Source of the DNA: Bradyrhizobium sp.
Lineage (GTDB): Bacteria > Pseudomonadota > Alphaproteobacteria > Rhizobiales > Xanthobacteraceae
Length of the DNA: 64,000 nucleotides
Direction of reading: 5' to 3'
NCBI RefSeq assembly: GCF_027307225.1
Contig: NZ_DAHUXJ010000015.1
Span: forward strand, 167,695 to 231,694
Positions 1 through 8,846 of this stretch are shown piece after piece. The notes below the pieces were generated by a model. The model worked only from the letters and a program-made list of their open reading frames with translations, searched no databases and was not told where the DNA came from. The translations under genes were made by a program, and so were the position numbers. Every line of letters begins with the position of its first letter. The first letter of the stretch is position 1.

Positions 1-147
1 TCGTTATAGCCCGCAAGCCCCAGAAGCCAAATGGTTCAGGCTTTATTGACGGCGAGCCGCCAAGCTGTTGACTTGGTTCCGCGCCGAGCCATCTTTAAGG
101 TGTGAGCTGCAGCTTGGACGTATTTTAAGACGGTGAAGGTAATGGGC

Positions 148-405
148 ATGTTTCCCGCGTCGGTTCTGACGACCGTGAATGCGCCGTACAGCAAGAAGCT
201 GGACGCGCCGACGCTTGCCCATTGTCTGACGCATCCTGAGGCCGCCAAGGCCTGGCCCGGGCAGATGTCGGCGTTTTTCGGCGAAGTCGCCCCGGAGTTG
301 CAGAAGGCTTTTGCGGGCGCATTTCACATCAGCGAAGCAGAGCTCGTCACCGCCGCAAAGACATTCGCGCAATTCTCCGGCGAATCCTATCCACTCGCCG
401 CGTGA
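148..405 (+). CDS. small protein coupled to an AbiEii-like toxin (possible antitoxin)
   Basis: An open frame of about 85 residues whose stop codon overlaps the GTG start of the next gene in a 4-base GTGA. That implies translational coupling and a shared function. In-frame starts also exist at 133 (GTG) and 142 (ATG). I chose 148 because an AAGG at 136-139 sits 8 bases upstream. The sequence shows no motif I recognise. AbiEii-type nucleotidyltransferase toxins usually have an antitoxin encoded just upstream, so position suggests an antitoxin role, but it does not look like the classical AbiEi winged-helix protein. Function is inferred from context only. Confidence 0.6.
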   Translation: MFPASVLTTVNAPYSKKLDAPTLAHCLTHPEAAKAWPGQMSAFFGEVAPELQKAFAGAFHISEAELVTAAKTFAQFSGESYPLAA

Positions 406-1058
406 GCGCAGACGGACCAGACTGGGCGCGTCTTTTTCGCATCGCCTGCTCGCTGATACGTCAGGTCAACTCCGAGCAGCTCATCATCGATACATGGTCG
501 TTCGGCGGCGGCACGGCGATGATGCTGCAAATTGGTCATCGCGAGAGCCACGACGTCGATATCTTTCTGCCCGATGCGCAGCTCCTGCCCTTTCTCGATC
601 CCAAACTGCATGATTTCGAGTTCGAGATCAGGCCATCGGACTACGGCGGCGACGGCACAGGCTTCCTCAAGCTGGCTTTCGAGAGTCTCGGCGAGATCGA
701 CTTCATCGTAGCTCACGCCGTTACGGACATCGCGACGACGAGGCAGAAGATCGAGGGCGAGGAAGTCGACCTGGAAACGGTTGCGGAGGTCATTGCCAAG
801 AAAATTCATTACCGCGGCGCGACGATCAAGCCGCGCGACATTTTTGACATTGCAGCGGCGGCACGCCACGATCGCGATTACATCATCAGCGCGCTGAAGC
901 ACCACAAGGATGACGTCGCCAAGACGCTGAGCGCGATCGAACGATTGAAACCGGACTTCGTCAATGCGACCATCGCAGAGCTCGCGATCAGGAACTCATT
1001 CAAACCGATCATCGGTACGGCCCTCGTTGAGGCGACCGAACTCCTTAAATCGATTTGA
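402..1058 (+). CDS. nucleotidyltransferase of the AbiEii/DUF1814 toxin-like family
   Basis: A 218-residue protein with the nucleotidyltransferase core motif GGGTA at residues 35-39, followed by HDVD at 50-53, whose two aspartates are the expected metal ligands. A lysine-rich helix (EVIAKKIHYRG, near residue 131) fits the conserved basic element of AbiEii-like enzymes. Known members transfer nucleotides to tRNA or other acceptors and act as toxins in abortive-infection or toxin-antitoxin pairs. It starts at GTG inside the stop of the upstream gene. Its length is shorter than full AbiEii (about 300 residues), so it may be a solitary member of the wider family. No promoter was identified. Confidence 0.75.
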   Translation: MSADGPDWARLFRIACSLIRQVNSEQLIIDTWSFGGGTAMMLQIGHRESHDVDIFLPDAQLLPFLDPKLHDFEFEIRPSDYGGDGTGFLKLAFESLGEIDFIVAHAVTDIATTRQKIEGEEVDLETVAEVIAKKIHYRGATIKPRDIFDIAAAARHDRDYIISALKHHKDDVAKTLSAIERLKPDFVNATIAELAIRNSFKPIIGTALVEATELLKSI

Positions 1059-1117
1059 TACATTCCGGCATACGAGCGAACGTCTTCCGAGAGCAAGCGT
1101 TGTTCAATCATCAGGAA

Positions 1118-1315
1118 CTAGACTTGCGGAAACAGCACTTCTTCCCGCGTCTTGGTCTGCGCGTCATAGATCCGGATCTGAAGCATGGGAAAACGCTTCT
1201 TCAGCTCTTCCGCGCCCGTTTTGGCCCCATCCCTTGTGGCAAATTCGGCCTTGAGTCGACCGTCGACTTCAAGCGCATAACCTGAAGCCGGCAATTCGTG
1301 GGCGGTCGCAATCAT
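1118..1315 (-). CDS. small conserved-type hypothetical protein (65 aa)
   Basis: A 65-residue protein beginning MIATAHELPASGYALEVDGR and ending in REEVLFPQV. It reads as a compact alpha/beta domain: an early strand pair (YALEVDGRLKAEF), a helix (KTGAEELKKRF) and a final strand (LQIRIYDAQT). The alternation of strands and an amphipathic helix supports a real gene. I do not recognise a named family. It is alone on its strand between the nucleotidyltransferase and the thermonuclease gene. Confidence 0.6.
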   Translation of the reverse strand: MIATAHELPASGYALEVDGRLKAEFATRDGAKTGAEELKKRFPMLQIRIYDAQTKTREEVLFPQV

Positions 1316-1445
1316 TGTATTCCCTTTGTGCCGTGAGAAGGTAACGACGACTGCTTAGCGTGAGTCGCATAGAAGGCGCTAGCTCACGCCAATGTTGGTT
1401 CAGCTCTTAAATACCGAAGCTCCGAATCGCCGACTGCGCGCGCAC

Positions 1446-1967
1446 TCAAGGATGTGAGTTTGCATCATCCGAACAGTTGGTCGGGGCGCCGCCGGCCCTG
1501 ATGCACCCACGAAACAACCATGGCGCCACGTAGCTGCCCGCCCACATACCGCGCCCCGAACGGTCTGCATCGCGCTGGGCGGAGTTGTACTTCCCTTTCG
1601 AATATTGCGGCCAATCCAGCGCAAGGCCATTGCGAACAAGCCATTCCCCGAGATCGGCGCCGCCGACCGAGCAGATCGCTACACTCCGGCCGTATTGATC
1701 TTCTGAGACCGGCGTACAAGTCACTGGTCGCCGCGCGATGAAGGTGTCGAGATCATTGGCTGCGTTCGCCCCACAGCGATACAGGTTGCTATCCGCACCT
1801 CGGCACAGCTGGCTGCTCTCCGGAGCATCAACGCCCCAGAGCCGGATGCGTGTCCCATGAATTTCCAGCGTATCGCCGTCGATGATGCTGGCTTGGCCAA
1901 TGAGATCATTTGCGAAGGACGTGCTGGACCCCAATAGAAACATCAGTAAGACGAGAGATCGATGCAT
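1446..1967 (-). CDS. secreted thermonuclease-like (SNase family) protein
   Basis: A 173-residue protein starting at ATG 1967, where MHRSLVLLMFLLGSSTSFAN forms a typical signal peptide. The frame is open further upstream but would put about 43 odd residues before the signal peptide. The mature part matches the staphylococcal-nuclease OB fold: DGDTLEI, RIRLWGVDAPE (active-site Arg and Glu region) and QYGRSVA (second Arg). Four cysteines in the mature part suggest disulfides outside the cytoplasm. The gene starts 23 bases after the stop of the gene at 1991-2548, so it probably shares the LexA-box promoter at 2551-2565. That would make it an SOS-controlled nuclease. Confidence 0.85.
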   Translation of the reverse strand: MHRSLVLLMFLLGSSTSFANDLIGQASIIDGDTLEIHGTRIRLWGVDAPESSQLCRGADSNLYRCGANAANDLDTFIARRPVTCTPVSEDQYGRSVAICSVGGADLGEWLVRNGLALDWPQYSKGKYNSAQRDADRSGRGMWAGSYVAPWLFRGCIRAGGAPTNCSDDANSHP

Positions 1968-1990
1968 GCTTATGACCTTGGCACCTGTGG

Positions 1991-2548
1991 TTATCGCAAA
2001 TTGCGTGGATTGAATTTCGGCCAGTTCTGAAGCGGCTTGAGTGACGGCAGATTCTCGGGTCGCTCCGGATAATGAAACTCCGTGCCCCGCAGCCACCGTC
2101 CCTCAAAGCGGTCCCAGAATAGGATTGCGTCCATCTGCCAGGTAAACTCGTAGACCCTCCAGACGCCGACATCCTCGATCACCTCGTCGGTCGCATTGAA
2201 TGGCAGGCTGTTGAGCTTGCAGAGCGCGTCAATTTCATCCCAATGCTCGCGAATGTAGCGATCCTCGAGGGCAACATGGTACGGCCGGTCAGCACGCCAG
2301 CGCGACGCGCCACCGCGTTGATAAAATCCCTGTCGCTGCATCAGAAATTCGGGAATGCGCGCGATCGCCTTGCCGATCCGGCGCGCTTCGTCCGAGGAAA
2401 GCTTGCTGACACCGAAGCTGTAGCGTTGCGTATCGTCGCGGCAATAGAGCCACGCAAGGGTCACGCCGTTGGCGTCCTTGACCACGTAGCACTCGGAATT
2501 CTCCCGGACCAAGGTCCAAGGTGGCTTGAAACGACGGCTTGACTCCAT
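1991..2548 (-). CDS. hypothetical protein, first gene of an SOS-type operon
   Basis: A 185-residue protein from ATG 2548 (MESSRRFKPPWTLVRENSE). The N-terminal 70 residues resemble a domain seen in many rhizobial proteins: FKPPW, then a DANG...LAWLYCRDD strand pair, then an SSDEARRIGKAIARIPEFL helix. The C-terminal part is unrecognised and rich in Trp and Tyr. The start codon lies 2 bases from a perfect GAAC-N7-GAAC LexA box, so transcripts would be leaderless or nearly so. The thermonuclease gene follows closely. Function is unknown; DNA-damage induction is inferred from the box. Confidence 0.75.
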   Translation of the reverse strand: MESSRRFKPPWTLVRENSECYVVKDANGVTLAWLYCRDDTQRYSFGVSKLSSDEARRIGKAIARIPEFLMQRQGFYQRGGASRWRADRPYHVALEDRYIREHWDEIDALCKLNSLPFNATDEVIEDVGVWRVYEFTWQMDAILFWDRFEGRWLRGTEFHYPERPENLPSLKPLQNWPKFNPRNLR

Positions 2549-2550
2549 GA

Positions 2551-2565
2551 GAACAAAATAAGAAC
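2551..2565. promoter_or_regulatory. LexA (SOS) box between divergent operons
   Basis: Perfect GAAC-N7-GAAC direct repeat (GAACAAAATAAGAAC), the operator of alphaproteobacterial LexA. It lies 2 bases upstream of the minus-strand gene at 2548 and 33 bases upstream of the plus-strand gene at 2599, so it can repress both directions. The spacer is AT-rich, as expected for an operator overlapping a promoter. Confidence 0.8.
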
Positions 2566-2598
2566 ATAAACTGCCGATGGTCAACCTGGAACAACGCG

Positions 2599-2805
2599 AT
2601 GTCCTCGGTCTCCCAGCCGAAAGAACAAGACGATGGGCTGGAGGCCTCGGTGGACCAGGCAATCGCCGCTTGCGACGGCGACACGCGAGCGGCTGTTCGT
2701 GCGCTGATTGTCGCGAACCATTTCCTGGAATCCGAGATAGCGGAGCTGAAAAAGGCCGTATCGCATGCGTACACGCGCGGTCGCTTTCGGACCTACAACG
2801 GATAG
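2599..2805 (+). CDS. small helical protein (68 aa), SOS operon
   Basis: A 68-residue protein of largely helical composition (DTRAAVRALIVANHFLESEI, then AELKKAVSHAYTRGR). I have an impression of similar short proteins in rhizobia but cannot name a family. It is the first gene to the right of the LexA box at 2551-2565 and is followed by two more plus-strand genes with gaps of about 20 bases, so it likely heads an operon ending in the SRAP gene. A longer overlapping frame from 2577 is a different reading frame and looks like a shadow over this stretch. Confidence 0.7.
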   Translation: MSSVSQPKEQDDGLEASVDQAIAACDGDTRAAVRALIVANHFLESEIAELKKAVSHAYTRGRFRTYNG

Positions 2806-2825
2806 ATGCAAGGCGGAGTGAAATC

Positions 2826-3125
2826 GTGTCGAAACATCAGGACAAATGTTCGTTTATAACCGATGACCAGGCCGAGCACATGGGCGCCGACATGGCGATC
2901 CAGTTCATGCTCATGACCTTGTTTCAAATCGTCTCTGGAATGGCGGATGATCCGCAAGGCTTCCGCTCGGACGTTCACAGGGAGCTTGCCGATCTCGTCG
3001 CAACGTACAAATTGCCAGCGATGCCGGAAGATACCGAACGAAAAATTCGAGCCAGCGCCGGCAAGATCCTCGGCGGCATCATGATGCGGTCGTGCGAACA
3101 GGGCATGGCGAGTAAGGTGTCCTGA
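2826..3125 (+). CDS. hypothetical protein (99 aa), SOS operon
   Basis: The frame is open from 2577, but the credible start is GTG 2826, which has an AGGCGGAG Shine-Dalgarno about 7 bases upstream. The product ([18 protein letters not shown]...) is helical, with a hydrophobic run ([18 protein letters not shown]) that looks like an amphipathic core helix rather than a membrane span. It sits 20 bases downstream of the 2599-2805 gene and 20 bases before the SRAP gene. I recognise no family. Confidence 0.65.
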   Translation: MSKHQDKCSFITDDQAEHMGADMAIQFMLMTLFQIVSGMADDPQGFRSDVHRELADLVATYKLPAMPEDTERKIRASAGKILGGIMMRSCEQGMASKVS

Positions 3126-3145
3126 TTGCCGAGAGTGAACTAGAG

Positions 3146-3808
3146 ATGTGCAATCTGTATTCGATCACGACCAACCAGGCGGCCATTGTCGGCCTGTTCC
3201 GGCGCATGAACCGGTATGTCGGGAACCTGCCGCCGATGCCTGGCGTCTTTCCGGATTATCCGGCGCCGGTGGTCCGCAACGTCGGTGACGCTGAAGAGAT
3301 GGTGTTGATGCGCTGGGGCATGCCGTCACCACCGAGGACCGGCGGCCCGCCGGTGACGAATATTCGCAATACATCTTCTCCCCACTGGCGCGGCTGGCTG
3401 AAGCCGGAAAACCGCTGTCTGGTGCCGGCGAACAGCTTCGCCGAGTACGCGCCCGAGACGAATCCGGAGACCAAGAAGAAGGACGTCGTCTGGTTCGCGC
3501 TCGATGACAGCCGGCCGCTGTTTTGCTTCGCCGGCATCTGGACCGAATTCAAGGGCGATCGCGGCACGAAGTCGAAGCCGATTCCGGGGCCGCATTTGGT
3601 CTACGGCTTTCTGACGACCGCGCCGAACGCGGTCGTGGCGCCTATCCATTCAAAGGCAATGCCGGTGATCCTCACCACGGAGGAGGAGCGCGAGATCTGG
3701 ATGCGCGCCCCGTGGGATGAGGCAAGAGCGCTGCAGCGTCCCCTGCCCGATGATGCACTACGAATCGTCATGCGCGGGATCGACAAAGAAGACAAAGCGG
3801 CGGCCTAA
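3146..3808 (+). CDS. yedK: SOS response-associated peptidase (SRAP, YedK/HMCES family)
   Basis: A 220-residue protein beginning MCNLYS. Cys2, exposed after removal of Met1, is the catalytic and DNA-crosslinking residue of SRAP proteins, which bind abasic sites in single-stranded DNA covalently. Further family signatures are [21 protein letters not shown], a [11 protein letters not shown] segment with the catalytic Asn and Glu, FAGIW, and HSKAMPVIL with the conserved His. The length is normal. It is the third gene of the plus-strand operon behind the LexA box at 2551-2565, which agrees with the SOS association of the family. Confidence 0.95.
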   Translation: MCNLYSITTNQAAIVGLFRRMNRYVGNLPPMPGVFPDYPAPVVRNVGDAEEMVLMRWGMPSPPRTGGPPVTNIRNTSSPHWRGWLKPENRCLVPANSFAEYAPETNPETKKKDVVWFALDDSRPLFCFAGIWTEFKGDRGTKSKPIPGPHLVYGFLTTAPNAVVAPIHSKAMPVILTTEEEREIWMRAPWDEARALQRPLPDDALRIVMRGIDKEDKAAA

Positions 3809-3942
3809 GCTGACTGCAAGCAGTGCACCCGGACGACTAAGAATATTTACCACGCACCCTGACTGCAGCCGTAACGCAGTCGAATATGTTGCGGTTCTGG
3901 CGGAAATCATCGAGCGTTGAATCTCAGCAGAGGAACTGATTC

Positions 3943-6015
3943 GTGCTCGCTTCGACAGCCGCATCATATCTTGAGTCGCTCAACCCGGAGCAGCGCCAGG
4001 CCGTCGAGCACGGTGTAACCGCCGACAGTCATATCGGAGTTCCTCTGCTCGTCATTGCCGGAGCCGGATCCGGCAAGACGAACACGCTTGCTCACCGGGT
4101 TGCCCACCTCATTGTCAGCGGTGCTGATCCTCGCCGTATTCTCTTGATGACGTTTTCGCGCCGCGCTGCGTCCGAGATGTCGAAGCGCGTCGAGCGGATT
4201 GCTCGTAAGGTTCTTGGCAACAATGCCGGCATCATGACTGACGCGCTGAGTTGGGCCGGCACCTTCCACGGTATCGGTGCCCGATTGCTTCGCGAATATG
4301 CTGAGCAGATTGGTCTCAATCCCGCTTTCACCATTCATGATCGCGAAGACTCTGCCGATCTGATGAATCTGGTCAGGCATGAACGCGGTCTGTCGAAAAC
4401 CGAGAGCCGCTTCCCGGCCAAGGGTACGTGCCTTTCGATCTACTCGCGCTGCGTCAACGCCGAGAGCGAACTTGAGCAGGTGCTGGGAGCCTTTTATCCC
4501 TAGTGCTCCGGCTGGGCCACCGAACTCAAGGAGCTGTTCGCGGCGTATGTCGAAGCCAAGCAGAAGCACAACGTTCTCGATTACGACGACCTCCTTCTCT
4601 ACTGGGCGCAGATGATGTCCGACGCCGGCATCGCCGACGATATCGGCGGCCGGTTCGATCATGTGCTTGTCGACGAATACCAGGATACGAACCGCCTGCA
4701 GTCGTCGGTCCTGCTCGCGCTCAAACCCGGAGGCCGCGGCCTCACGGTCGTCGGCGACGATGCGCAGTCGATCTATTCTTTCCGTGCGGCCACCGTCCGC
4801 AACATCCTGGACTTCCCCGAGCAGTTCAGTCCGAAGGCAGAGATCATCACCCTAGACCGCAACTATCGTTCGACCCAGGCCATTCTTTCCGCCGCGAACG
4901 GCGTGATCGATCTCGCCAGGGAGCGCTTCACCAAAAACCTCTGGACGGAGCGCACTTCATCGGCAAAGCCTCGCTTGGTCGCCGTTCGGGATGAGGCCGA
5001 CCAGGCGCGCTACATCGTCGAGCGCATTCTCGAAAGCCGCGAGGAAGGTGCTCTCCTCAAGCAACAGGCGATACTCTTCCGGACGTCCTCGCACAGCGGA
5101 CCGCTGGAGGTCGAGCTCACCCGTCGCAACATCCCGTTCGTGAAGTTCGGCGGTCTCAAGTTTCTCGACGCCGCGCACGTCAAGGACATGCTCGCGCTGC
5201 TGCGCTTCGTCGAGAACCCCCGCGATCGTGTCGCCGGCTTCCGCGTGATGCACCTGTTGCCGGGTGTCGGTCCCGCTTCCGCGCAGCGCATCCTCGATCG
5301 CATGGCGGAGGCAACCGATCCGCTCGAGGCACTTACCACCCTTCCCTCGCCACCCCGCGCCGGCGACGACTGGACCATTTTCGTCGAGGCGATCGGCAAT
5401 CTCCGATATTCGGAATGGCCTGCGGATCTGGAGCGTGCCCGTCTCTGGTACGACCCACATCTCGATCGCATCCACGAAGATGCAGAGGTTCGGCGTGCCG
5501 ATCTCATTCAACTCGAACAGATCGCTAGCGGACATGCCTCTCGCGAGCGCTTCCTGACGGAACTTACCCTGGACCCGCCGGACGCGACCAGCGATCAGGC
5601 GGGCGTGCCTCTGCTGGATGAGGACTATGTGATCCTGTCGACGATCCATTCGGCGAAAGGCCAGGAATGGAAGTCAGTCTACGTCCTCAACGTGGTCGAC
5701 GGGTGCATGCCATCAGACCTTGGAGCCGGGACGTCCGCTGAGCTCGAGGAGGAGCGCCGCCTGCTCTACGTCGCGATGACGCGTGCAAAGGACGATCTCC
5801 ATCTGGTCGTGCCGCAGCGCTTCTTCACACACGGTCAGCATTCCCAGGGTGACCGCCATGTTTATGCATCGAGGACACGTTTCATACCCGAGAAGCTGCT
5901 CACCCTGTTCGAGCGCACAAATTGGCCGGTCGTGTCTCCGAGTGCCGCCGCGCGAGGCCCCAGCCAAGGCCCGCGCATTGACATCGGCGCGCGCATGCGG
6001 GGGATGTGGCGCTAG
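3943..6015 (+). pseudogene. UvrD/Rep-family superfamily 1 helicase interrupted by an in-frame TAG
   Basis: One continuous frame of about 690 codons from GTG 3943 (AGAGGA Shine-Dalgarno upstream), broken once by TAG at 4501-4503 (codon 187). Before the stop are the Q-motif region (LNPEQRQAV) and Walker A (GAGSGKTNTL). After it the same frame continues with DYDDLL, motif II (VDEYQDTN), motif III (GDDAQSIYSFR), motif IV (LDRNYRST), motif V (STIHSAKGQEW) and motif VI (YVAMTRAKDDL). The reading frame is never lost, so a single base change, probably TGG to TAG in a Pro-Trp-Cys context, explains the break. Without readthrough the product lacks most helicase motifs. A restart at ATG 4612 would lack Walker A. 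A sequencing error is possible. Confidence 0.85.
4501..4503 (+). other. in-frame amber stop in the helicase gene
   Basis: TAG in the frame FYP-stop-CSGWATEL. The flanking codons on both sides stay in the helicase frame with typical composition, so this is an isolated nonsense change. Confidence 0.85.
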
Positions 6016-6143
6016 TGGACATTCCGAATAGGCAGGATCCGCCCGGCAGCAACTCGCAGCCGGGCCGATCTCGCTTTCCAAATCTGCGATATCGCCCGGA
6101 ACGATCGGCCGGGTGCGGGGATTCATCCCAGCAGGAGATTCCA

Positions 6144-6410
6144 ATGCTGAGGACGAAAGAGCGCCGATCTGCAACCCGCAGCCTGCGCGGCTGGGCTATC
6201 TCGGTCCTGCGGGAGGCAGGCGCGATCCGGGAGTGCGAGACACACGGCTGGATGCAAGAGCGTGCCGACCCGCACGCCCGCGAACGCGCTTTCGACATCG
6301 CCCGCCAGGATCCCCCCGAGGGGCTCTCTGCCGCCAAGGCGACCGCAGAGATCGAGGACGTATTGAACTCGATCGGCGACACGTGCCCCGAATGTCCGCC
6401 GGACTGCTAA
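6144..6410 (+). CDS. hypothetical protein (88 aa)
   Basis: Start chosen at ATG 6144 (MLRTKERRSATRSLRGWA), preceded by AGGAG about 8 bases upstream; the frame is open to 6006 but without a good start. The product is helical with HGWM, a DIARQDPPEGLSAAKA segment and a C-terminal CPECPPDC that could bind metal. No family recognised. It lies in the gap between the broken helicase and the convergent histidine kinase gene. Confidence 0.55.
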   Translation: MLRTKERRSATRSLRGWAISVLREAGAIRECETHGWMQERADPHARERAFDIARQDPPEGLSAAKATAEIEDVLNSIGDTCPECPPDC

Positions 6411-6453
6411 AGGGCCTGGCGCCGGGAGACCGGCGCCAGCCAAAGAGACTGGC

Positions 6454-6540
6454 CTAGCGTCCGCGCCGCTCTTCGACTCGCTTGCGGCTATTGCCGACCT
6501 TCTTGGCTACCTTTTTGACCGCGGTCGCCGCTTCTGGCAA
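6454..6540 (-). CDS. possible very small basic protein or gene remnant
   Basis: A 28-codon frame from TTG 6540 ending in TAG at 6454 encodes a Lys/Arg-rich helix (AVKKVAKKVGNSRKRVEERR), like the basic tails of DNA-binding proteins. There is no ATG and no clear Shine-Dalgarno. It may be the degraded 3' end of a larger gene. Confidence 0.2.
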   Translation of the reverse strand: MPEAATAVKKVAKKVGNSRKRVEERRGR

Positions 6541-6577
6541 TGGGCAGAGAACCGCTGGGTAGCGCCCTGATCGTGCC

Positions 6578-7789
6578 TCAAGCTAGGGTGGTCGTCTCCA
6601 AGGGCATATCAAGCTGGACGGTTACGCCTTTTGGCGTGTTGGACGCCACTGCCATGCGTCCGCCGAGTTGAGCGATCAGGCTCTTGATCACCTTGAAGCC
6701 CAGGCTTGCGCGCGGCTCGTCGATATCGAAATCCTTCGGCAGTCCAATTCCACGATCAGACACCTCGACATGCAAATCGTCACCTCGCCGTTCGCCCGAG
6801 ACCTGGATTTCGCCAGATCCATCGGGGTAGGCATGCTTGGCGGAATTCGTCACGAGCTCATTGATCAACAGGCCCAGCGGAATCGCCTTGTCAGCCGAAA
6901 TCATCAGATGACCAAAGCTGCAGACGACCTTGTGGGACATCGTTTCCTGTAGCTTGCCGCAAAGCTCGCCGGCGAAATCGGCGATGTCGACAAACCCGAT
7001 CTTGTTGCTGCGCCACAAATGGTCGTGGACCTGGGCAATGGTGGTGATGCGCGACGCGGCGTCCTTGAGCGCATTTCGGACTTCCTCTGACTGCGCGCCA
7101 CGGCTCTGCACCCGCAGCAGCCCGACCACCGATGCGAGGCTGTTCTTGACGCGGTGGCTCATCTCCCGCGTTAGCATGGCCTGGTGATCGAGGGCCTGCC
7201 GCAGATCGGCGTCAGCATGCTGGCGCTCGATGGCAATGCCAAGCAGCCCGGCGAAGCCGGCAAGGAAGTCCGCGTCTGCGACATCGAACTGCCCGGGTTC
7301 GGGACTGTCGACCTCGAGGACGCCGAATGGAAGATGCCCTTCGCCGCCTCGCGCGATCAGGACGTTGATTGCGCGCCGGATGCCGTGATCCGTCAGCAGC
7401 TTCGGCGTTCGAAACCGCGTTTCCTCCTGAAGGTGGTTGGAGATGACCATTTGTCCGGTTTGGAAAGCGTAGCCAGCAGGCGATCCCAGGTCGAGCCCCA
7501 GAGACACTCGACCGACGATCCCCGGTTCCCAACCGACGCCGGCGCGGACCAGCAGGCGATCATCGTCGGGCAGATATTCCAGTACCTTGGCGAACCGAGT
7601 GTCGAGTCCTTGGGCGCAGAGTTCGGTCGCACGCTGCAGGATTTGCCCGATGTCGCGGGTCTGCAGCGCGGAGCGGCCAAACTCACCCAGCAGGGACTGC
7701 TGCCGCAGGCGGTAAGGGAGCTCTTGCCTGGTGACATCGGTCGAAGCGGAAGGCTCCGATGTCGACTCCTTCCCAGGTCGGTCGCTCAT
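6578..7789 (-). CDS. GAF-domain sensor histidine kinase (HisKA_2/HWE type)
   Basis: A 403-residue kinase from ATG 7789 (MSDRPGKEST), with GAGGGG 6 bases upstream. The frame is open 17 codons further, but that region lacks a ribosome site. Residues of about 30-195 form a GAF-like sensor domain (AGVGWEPGIVG, GRVSLGLDLGSPAGYAF). The phosphoacceptor box is REMSHRVKNSLASV with the His near residue 212, as in HisKA_2/HWE kinases. The ATP-binding domain has an N-box LLINELVTNSAKHAYP and a G-box DRGIGLP with GFKVIKSL. No membrane segment, so it is cytoplasmic. The divergent single-domain response regulator at 8066 is the likely partner. Confidence 0.9.
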   Translation of the reverse strand: MSDRPGKESTSEPSASTDVTRQELPYRLRQQSLLGEFGRSALQTRDIGQILQRATELCAQGLDTRFAKVLEYLPDDDRLLVRAGVGWEPGIVGRVSLGLDLGSPAGYAFQTGQMVISNHLQEETRFRTPKLLTDHGIRRAINVLIARGGEGHLPFGVLEVDSPEPGQFDVADADFLAGFAGLLGIAIERQHADADLRQALDHQAMLTREMSHRVKNSLASVVGLLRVQSRGAQSEEVRNALKDAASRITTIAQVHDHLWRSNKIGFVDIADFAGELCGKLQETMSHKVVCSFGHLMISADKAIPLGLLINELVTNSAKHAYPDGSGEIQVSGERRGDDLHVEVSDRGIGLPKDFDIDEPRASLGFKVIKSLIAQLGGRMAVASNTPKGVTVQLDMPLETTTLA

Positions 7790-8065
7790 GCATTGTCCCC
7801 TCGGATCGAGGTCGCGGTTGACTTCGAGGAAACGTAGCACAACACCGTCGGTGTGGTGAGGATTTCAAGCCGGGAACCGCTCCGAGGCCGGTGATCTCGG
7901 ATCAAGCGCGCCCGATCATCCGCTCGTCATGCAGCTCATCGGCCAAACGTGGCGGTTGGAGAGATAAAAAGGCGCGGGGCCTGGGTACACGGGAACGAAA
8001 GGTCACTGATGCACTTGGGGGAGTCTAGGGGACAAACCGAAGAGCGCAGGAAGAGAAGCCATGAT

Positions 8066-8437
8066 ATGGAGCAATTGAAGCCCGTCGTTCTGATCGTCGA
8101 AGACGAGTTCTTGCTCCGGATGGATTCGGCTGTGATGATGGAAGAGGCTGGGTTTGAAGTCGTGCAAGCCGCCAATGCCGACGAAGCGGTCGCAATTCTT
8201 GGGGCGCGGTCGGATATCGGGGTTGTCTTTACCGACATTCAAATGCCCGGCTCAATGGACGGTCTCAAGCTTGCTCGGTTTGTCCGGGATCGCTGGCCGC
8301 CGATCAAGATCGTCGCGACGTCGGGCCTCCTTGCCGTCGAAGACGGCGACCTGCCCGAAGGCGGCGTGTTCATCTCCAAGCCCTACAGCGCGGCAGAGAT
8401 TGCCGCGACGCTCCGGAGCCTGACTGGGCTGGCGTAA
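8066..8437 (+). CDS. single-domain response regulator (CheY-like receiver)
   Basis: A 123-residue receiver from ATG 8066 (MEQLKPVVLIVEDEF). Acidic residues E12 and D13, phosphoacceptor D57 (VFTDIQMPG), a switch Ser in VATSGL and the conserved Lys in FISKPYS are all present. There is no output domain. It diverges from the histidine kinase at 7789. In rhizobia such isolated receivers partner HWE/HisKA_2 kinases in stress signalling. A longer upstream frame from 7949 has no ribosome site and lacks family-like sequence. Confidence 0.9.
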   Translation: MEQLKPVVLIVEDEFLLRMDSAVMMEEAGFEVVQAANADEAVAILGARSDIGVVFTDIQMPGSMDGLKLARFVRDRWPPIKIVATSGLLAVEDGDLPEGGVFISKPYSAAEIAATLRSLTGLA

Positions 8438-8534
8438 ACGTCCGGTCATTGCGATCGTCGCCTCTGGGCTTCTTTAGGCGTCACGTCTGAAGCGGACCGA
8501 CTTATAGCGAAGGTGGCGGCCAGATCGATGGTGG

Positions 8535-8846
8535 TCACTGTTTGGCCCGCGGGGTGAGATCAGGCGTCCAATGAATCTCTGATGTGCTCTTACGCCAGCG
8601 AGCGGCCTGCCGAGCAAGATCAGACGGCTCCATCGCCAACTTGGGGAAGCCTGAGGCACTGGCCCACAGCAGGAGAAACAGCGCGCGCTCCGCCTTGTAT
8701 CTCGCGCCGCCGCGACTGCATTCCGAGCCACCCATGACGACAAGTCCGTCGGTCGCACGAACAGACCATTTCCACCTGCCACGACCGCGCCGATTCAGCA
8801 CGATGTCGAACGTGGCGAAGCGATCGTCGTCCGTCCGACAGGTCAC
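8535..8846 (-). CDS. hypothetical protein (103 aa), last gene of an overlapping chain
   Basis: A 103-residue protein starting at GTG 8846, which overlaps the stop of the preceding gene as GTGA. The core reads GRWKWSVRATDGLVVMGGSE followed by a helix with KAERALFLLLWA. This WxW-strand plus helix layout resembles small rhizobial proteins of unknown function. Translational coupling with the two upstream small genes suggests one operon from 9246 or 9604. Confidence 0.65.
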   Translation of the reverse strand: MTCRTDDDRFATFDIVLNRRGRGRWKWSVRATDGLVVMGGSECSRGGARYKAERALFLLLWASASGFPKLAMEPSDLARQAARWRKSTSEIHWTPDLTPRAKQ

